A stretch of 14,631 nucleotides of DNA, from positions 1 through 14,631 of the forward strand of contig CATWID010000047.1 of assembly GCA_958350755.1 (NCBI GenBank). Reading direction: 5' to 3'. The notes under the pieces were generated by a model that made no database searches, was not told where the DNA came from, and saw only the letters and a program-made list of their open reading frames with translations. The stretch's first letter is position 1, and each line of letters opens with the position of its first letter. The position numbers and the translations under genes were made by a program. Shown piece after piece: positions 14,126-14,631 of this stretch. The stretch comes from an uncultured Collinsella sp. Lineage in GTDB: Bacteria > Actinomycetota > Coriobacteriia > Coriobacteriales > Coriobacteriaceae.

Positions 14126-14228
14126 AAGGAGTGTCTCAAAGTGCCGGCACATAAGGAACGTCCCCAGGTGCCACCTTGAGCGATGGGTACTCATTTAAGT
14201 ACGTCCCCAATGAGTACCCGCAGGGGAC
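14126..14228. repeat. REP-like hairpin pair with a shared loop motif
   Basis: Two hairpins differ in stem but share a loop. GGCAC / GTGCC (14146-14150 and 14168-14172) encloses ATAAGGAACGTCCCCAG. GGGTACTCATT / AATGAGTACCC (14185-14195 and 14209-14219, perfect 11 bp) encloses TAAGTACGTCCCC. A third degenerate copy, AAGGAGTGTCTC followed by GTGCC, precedes them at 14126-14145, and the palindrome GTGCCGGCAC lies at 14141-14150. GGGGAC (14223-14228) is complementary to GTCCCC in the second loop (14203-14208). No transposase is present in the window. Confidence 0.55.
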
Positions 14229-14258
14229 AGACAGACCGGACTCCCTATACGACAACTG

Positions 14259-14287
14259 TTGACATCATATACTATGTGTCATATAGT
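14259..14287 (+). promoter_or_regulatory. Sigma-A-type promoter of the PadR gene
   Basis: TTGACA (14259-14264), exactly 17 bases, then TATAGT (14282-14287). The predicted start is near 14294, leaving a leader of about 30 bases before the PadR ATG. Confidence 0.85.
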
Positions 14288-14307
14288 AGGTGTTACACAG
14301 TATACTA
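14270..14307 (+). promoter_or_regulatory. Overlapping palindromes at the PadR promoter (candidate operator)
   Basis: TACTAT / ATAGTA (14270-14275 and 14283-14288) covers the -10 box. A second imperfect repeat, TAGTA / TACTA (14284-14288 and 14303-14307), surrounds the perfect GTGT-T-ACAC (14290-14298) at the expected transcription start. The placement suits repression of this promoter. Autorepression by PadR-family proteins is common; here it is inferred. Confidence 0.5.
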
Positions 14308-14324
14308 CGAAAGGAGGTGTGCGG

Positions 14325-14631
14325 ATGGAGGCACAGATGAAGCGCGGCTTCCTCGAGGCCTGCGTGCTCGCGGCCGTCTCGGGCGAGGAATCCTACGGCT
14401 ATCAGATCGTGAAGGACGTGCCCGCGAGCATGGGGCTCACGGAGTCCACGCTCTATCCGTTGCTCAAGCGCCTGGAGAAGGCAGGGTGCATCACGGCGCG
14501 CTCCGCCGAGCACAACGGGCGGCTGCGAAGGTACTACCGCATCACGGACACCGGGCATGAGCGTATCGCCGAGTTCCTCGCCGAATGGCCATCCGTGCAG
14601 GAAATCTACAGTTACGTGGAGGGGGCGCACC
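14325..14631 (+). CDS. PadR-family transcriptional regulator (3' end beyond window)
   Basis: The first 102 codons of a PadR-like winged-helix regulator; the frame is still open at the window edge. Visible family features are MKRGFLEACVLAAVSGEESYGYQIVK near the N-terminus (helix 1 and the YGY motif), LTESTLYPLLKRLEKAGCI (~38-56, recognition helix region), then RRYYRITDTGHERI (~67-80) for the wing and following helix. After this comes AEFLAEWPSV, where the C-terminal dimer helix starts. GGAGG lies 7 bases before the ATG. PadR proteins of this short class often control an adjacent membrane or transport gene, which would lie to the right of the window. The gene has its own strong promoter with palindromes over the start site and is divergent from cutC. 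Confidence 0.9.
   Translation, partial: MEAQMKRGFLEACVLAAVSGEESYGYQIVKDVPASMGLTESTLYPLLKRLEKAGCITARSAEHNGRLRRYYRITDTGHERIAEFLAEWPSVQEIYSYVEGAH

Noticed and set aside
14126..14228. CRISPR array
   Set aside because: Repeats are few, degenerate, hairpin-based and irregularly spaced, and there are no cas genes nearby.

Overview
The window is a contiguous chromosomal segment of a high-GC Gram-positive bacterium. Protein style, gene content and the unusual RecJ-helicase gene fit an actinobacterial gut lineage of the Coriobacteriia type (Collinsella-like). That placement is inferred from recognition alone, since no 16S gene is present. Most genes lie on the minus strand; only a transporter and a partial PadR regulator at the right edge read on the plus strand. 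No phage, IS transposase or CRISPR array is visible.

Region 1 (1-1710, minus) is the translation operon infC-rpmI-rplT, ending in a strong intrinsic terminator. Its roughly 175-nt leader carries several hairpins and a terminator just before infC. The best ribosome-binding site of infC points to a non-standard AUA start codon. Region 2 (1711-2026) holds a complete tRNA-Leu(CAA) with its terminator, then a palindrome-rich spacer, then a second truncated copy of the tRNA 3' end plus terminator. Region 3 (2066-4631) has a cytosolic transglutaminase-like protein and class II fructose-bisphosphate aldolase, separated by a large hairpin and a second terminator.

Region 4 (4826-11257, minus) reads recJ-helicase fusion, then bifunctional (p)ppGpp synthetase/hydrolase rel, then a metallo-beta-lactamase-fold hydrolase. 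It resembles the recJ-apt-rel-dtd-hydrolase cluster of many Gram-positives without apt and dtd. The fusion joins a RecJ 5'-3' single-strand exonuclease to an SF2 DEAH helicase in one 1095-residue chain, uniting two activities that cooperate as separate proteins in RecF-type repair. A divergent promoter region with repeated motifs separates it from a BASS-family transporter (11533-12531, plus).

Region 5 (12562-14040, minus) is a two-gene operon of CutC and a GalT-like HIT-superfamily protein. Region 6 (14041-14631) has REP-like hairpins that share a loop sequence, then a consensus sigma-A-type promoter with overlapping palindromes driving a PadR-family regulator cut by the window edge.

The most notable items are the AUA start and attenuator of infC, the RecJ-helicase fusion, the duplicated tRNA 3' end with its spacer hairpins, and several uncharacterised regulatory repeats. 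I did not find a clear multi-gene defence or mobile system.
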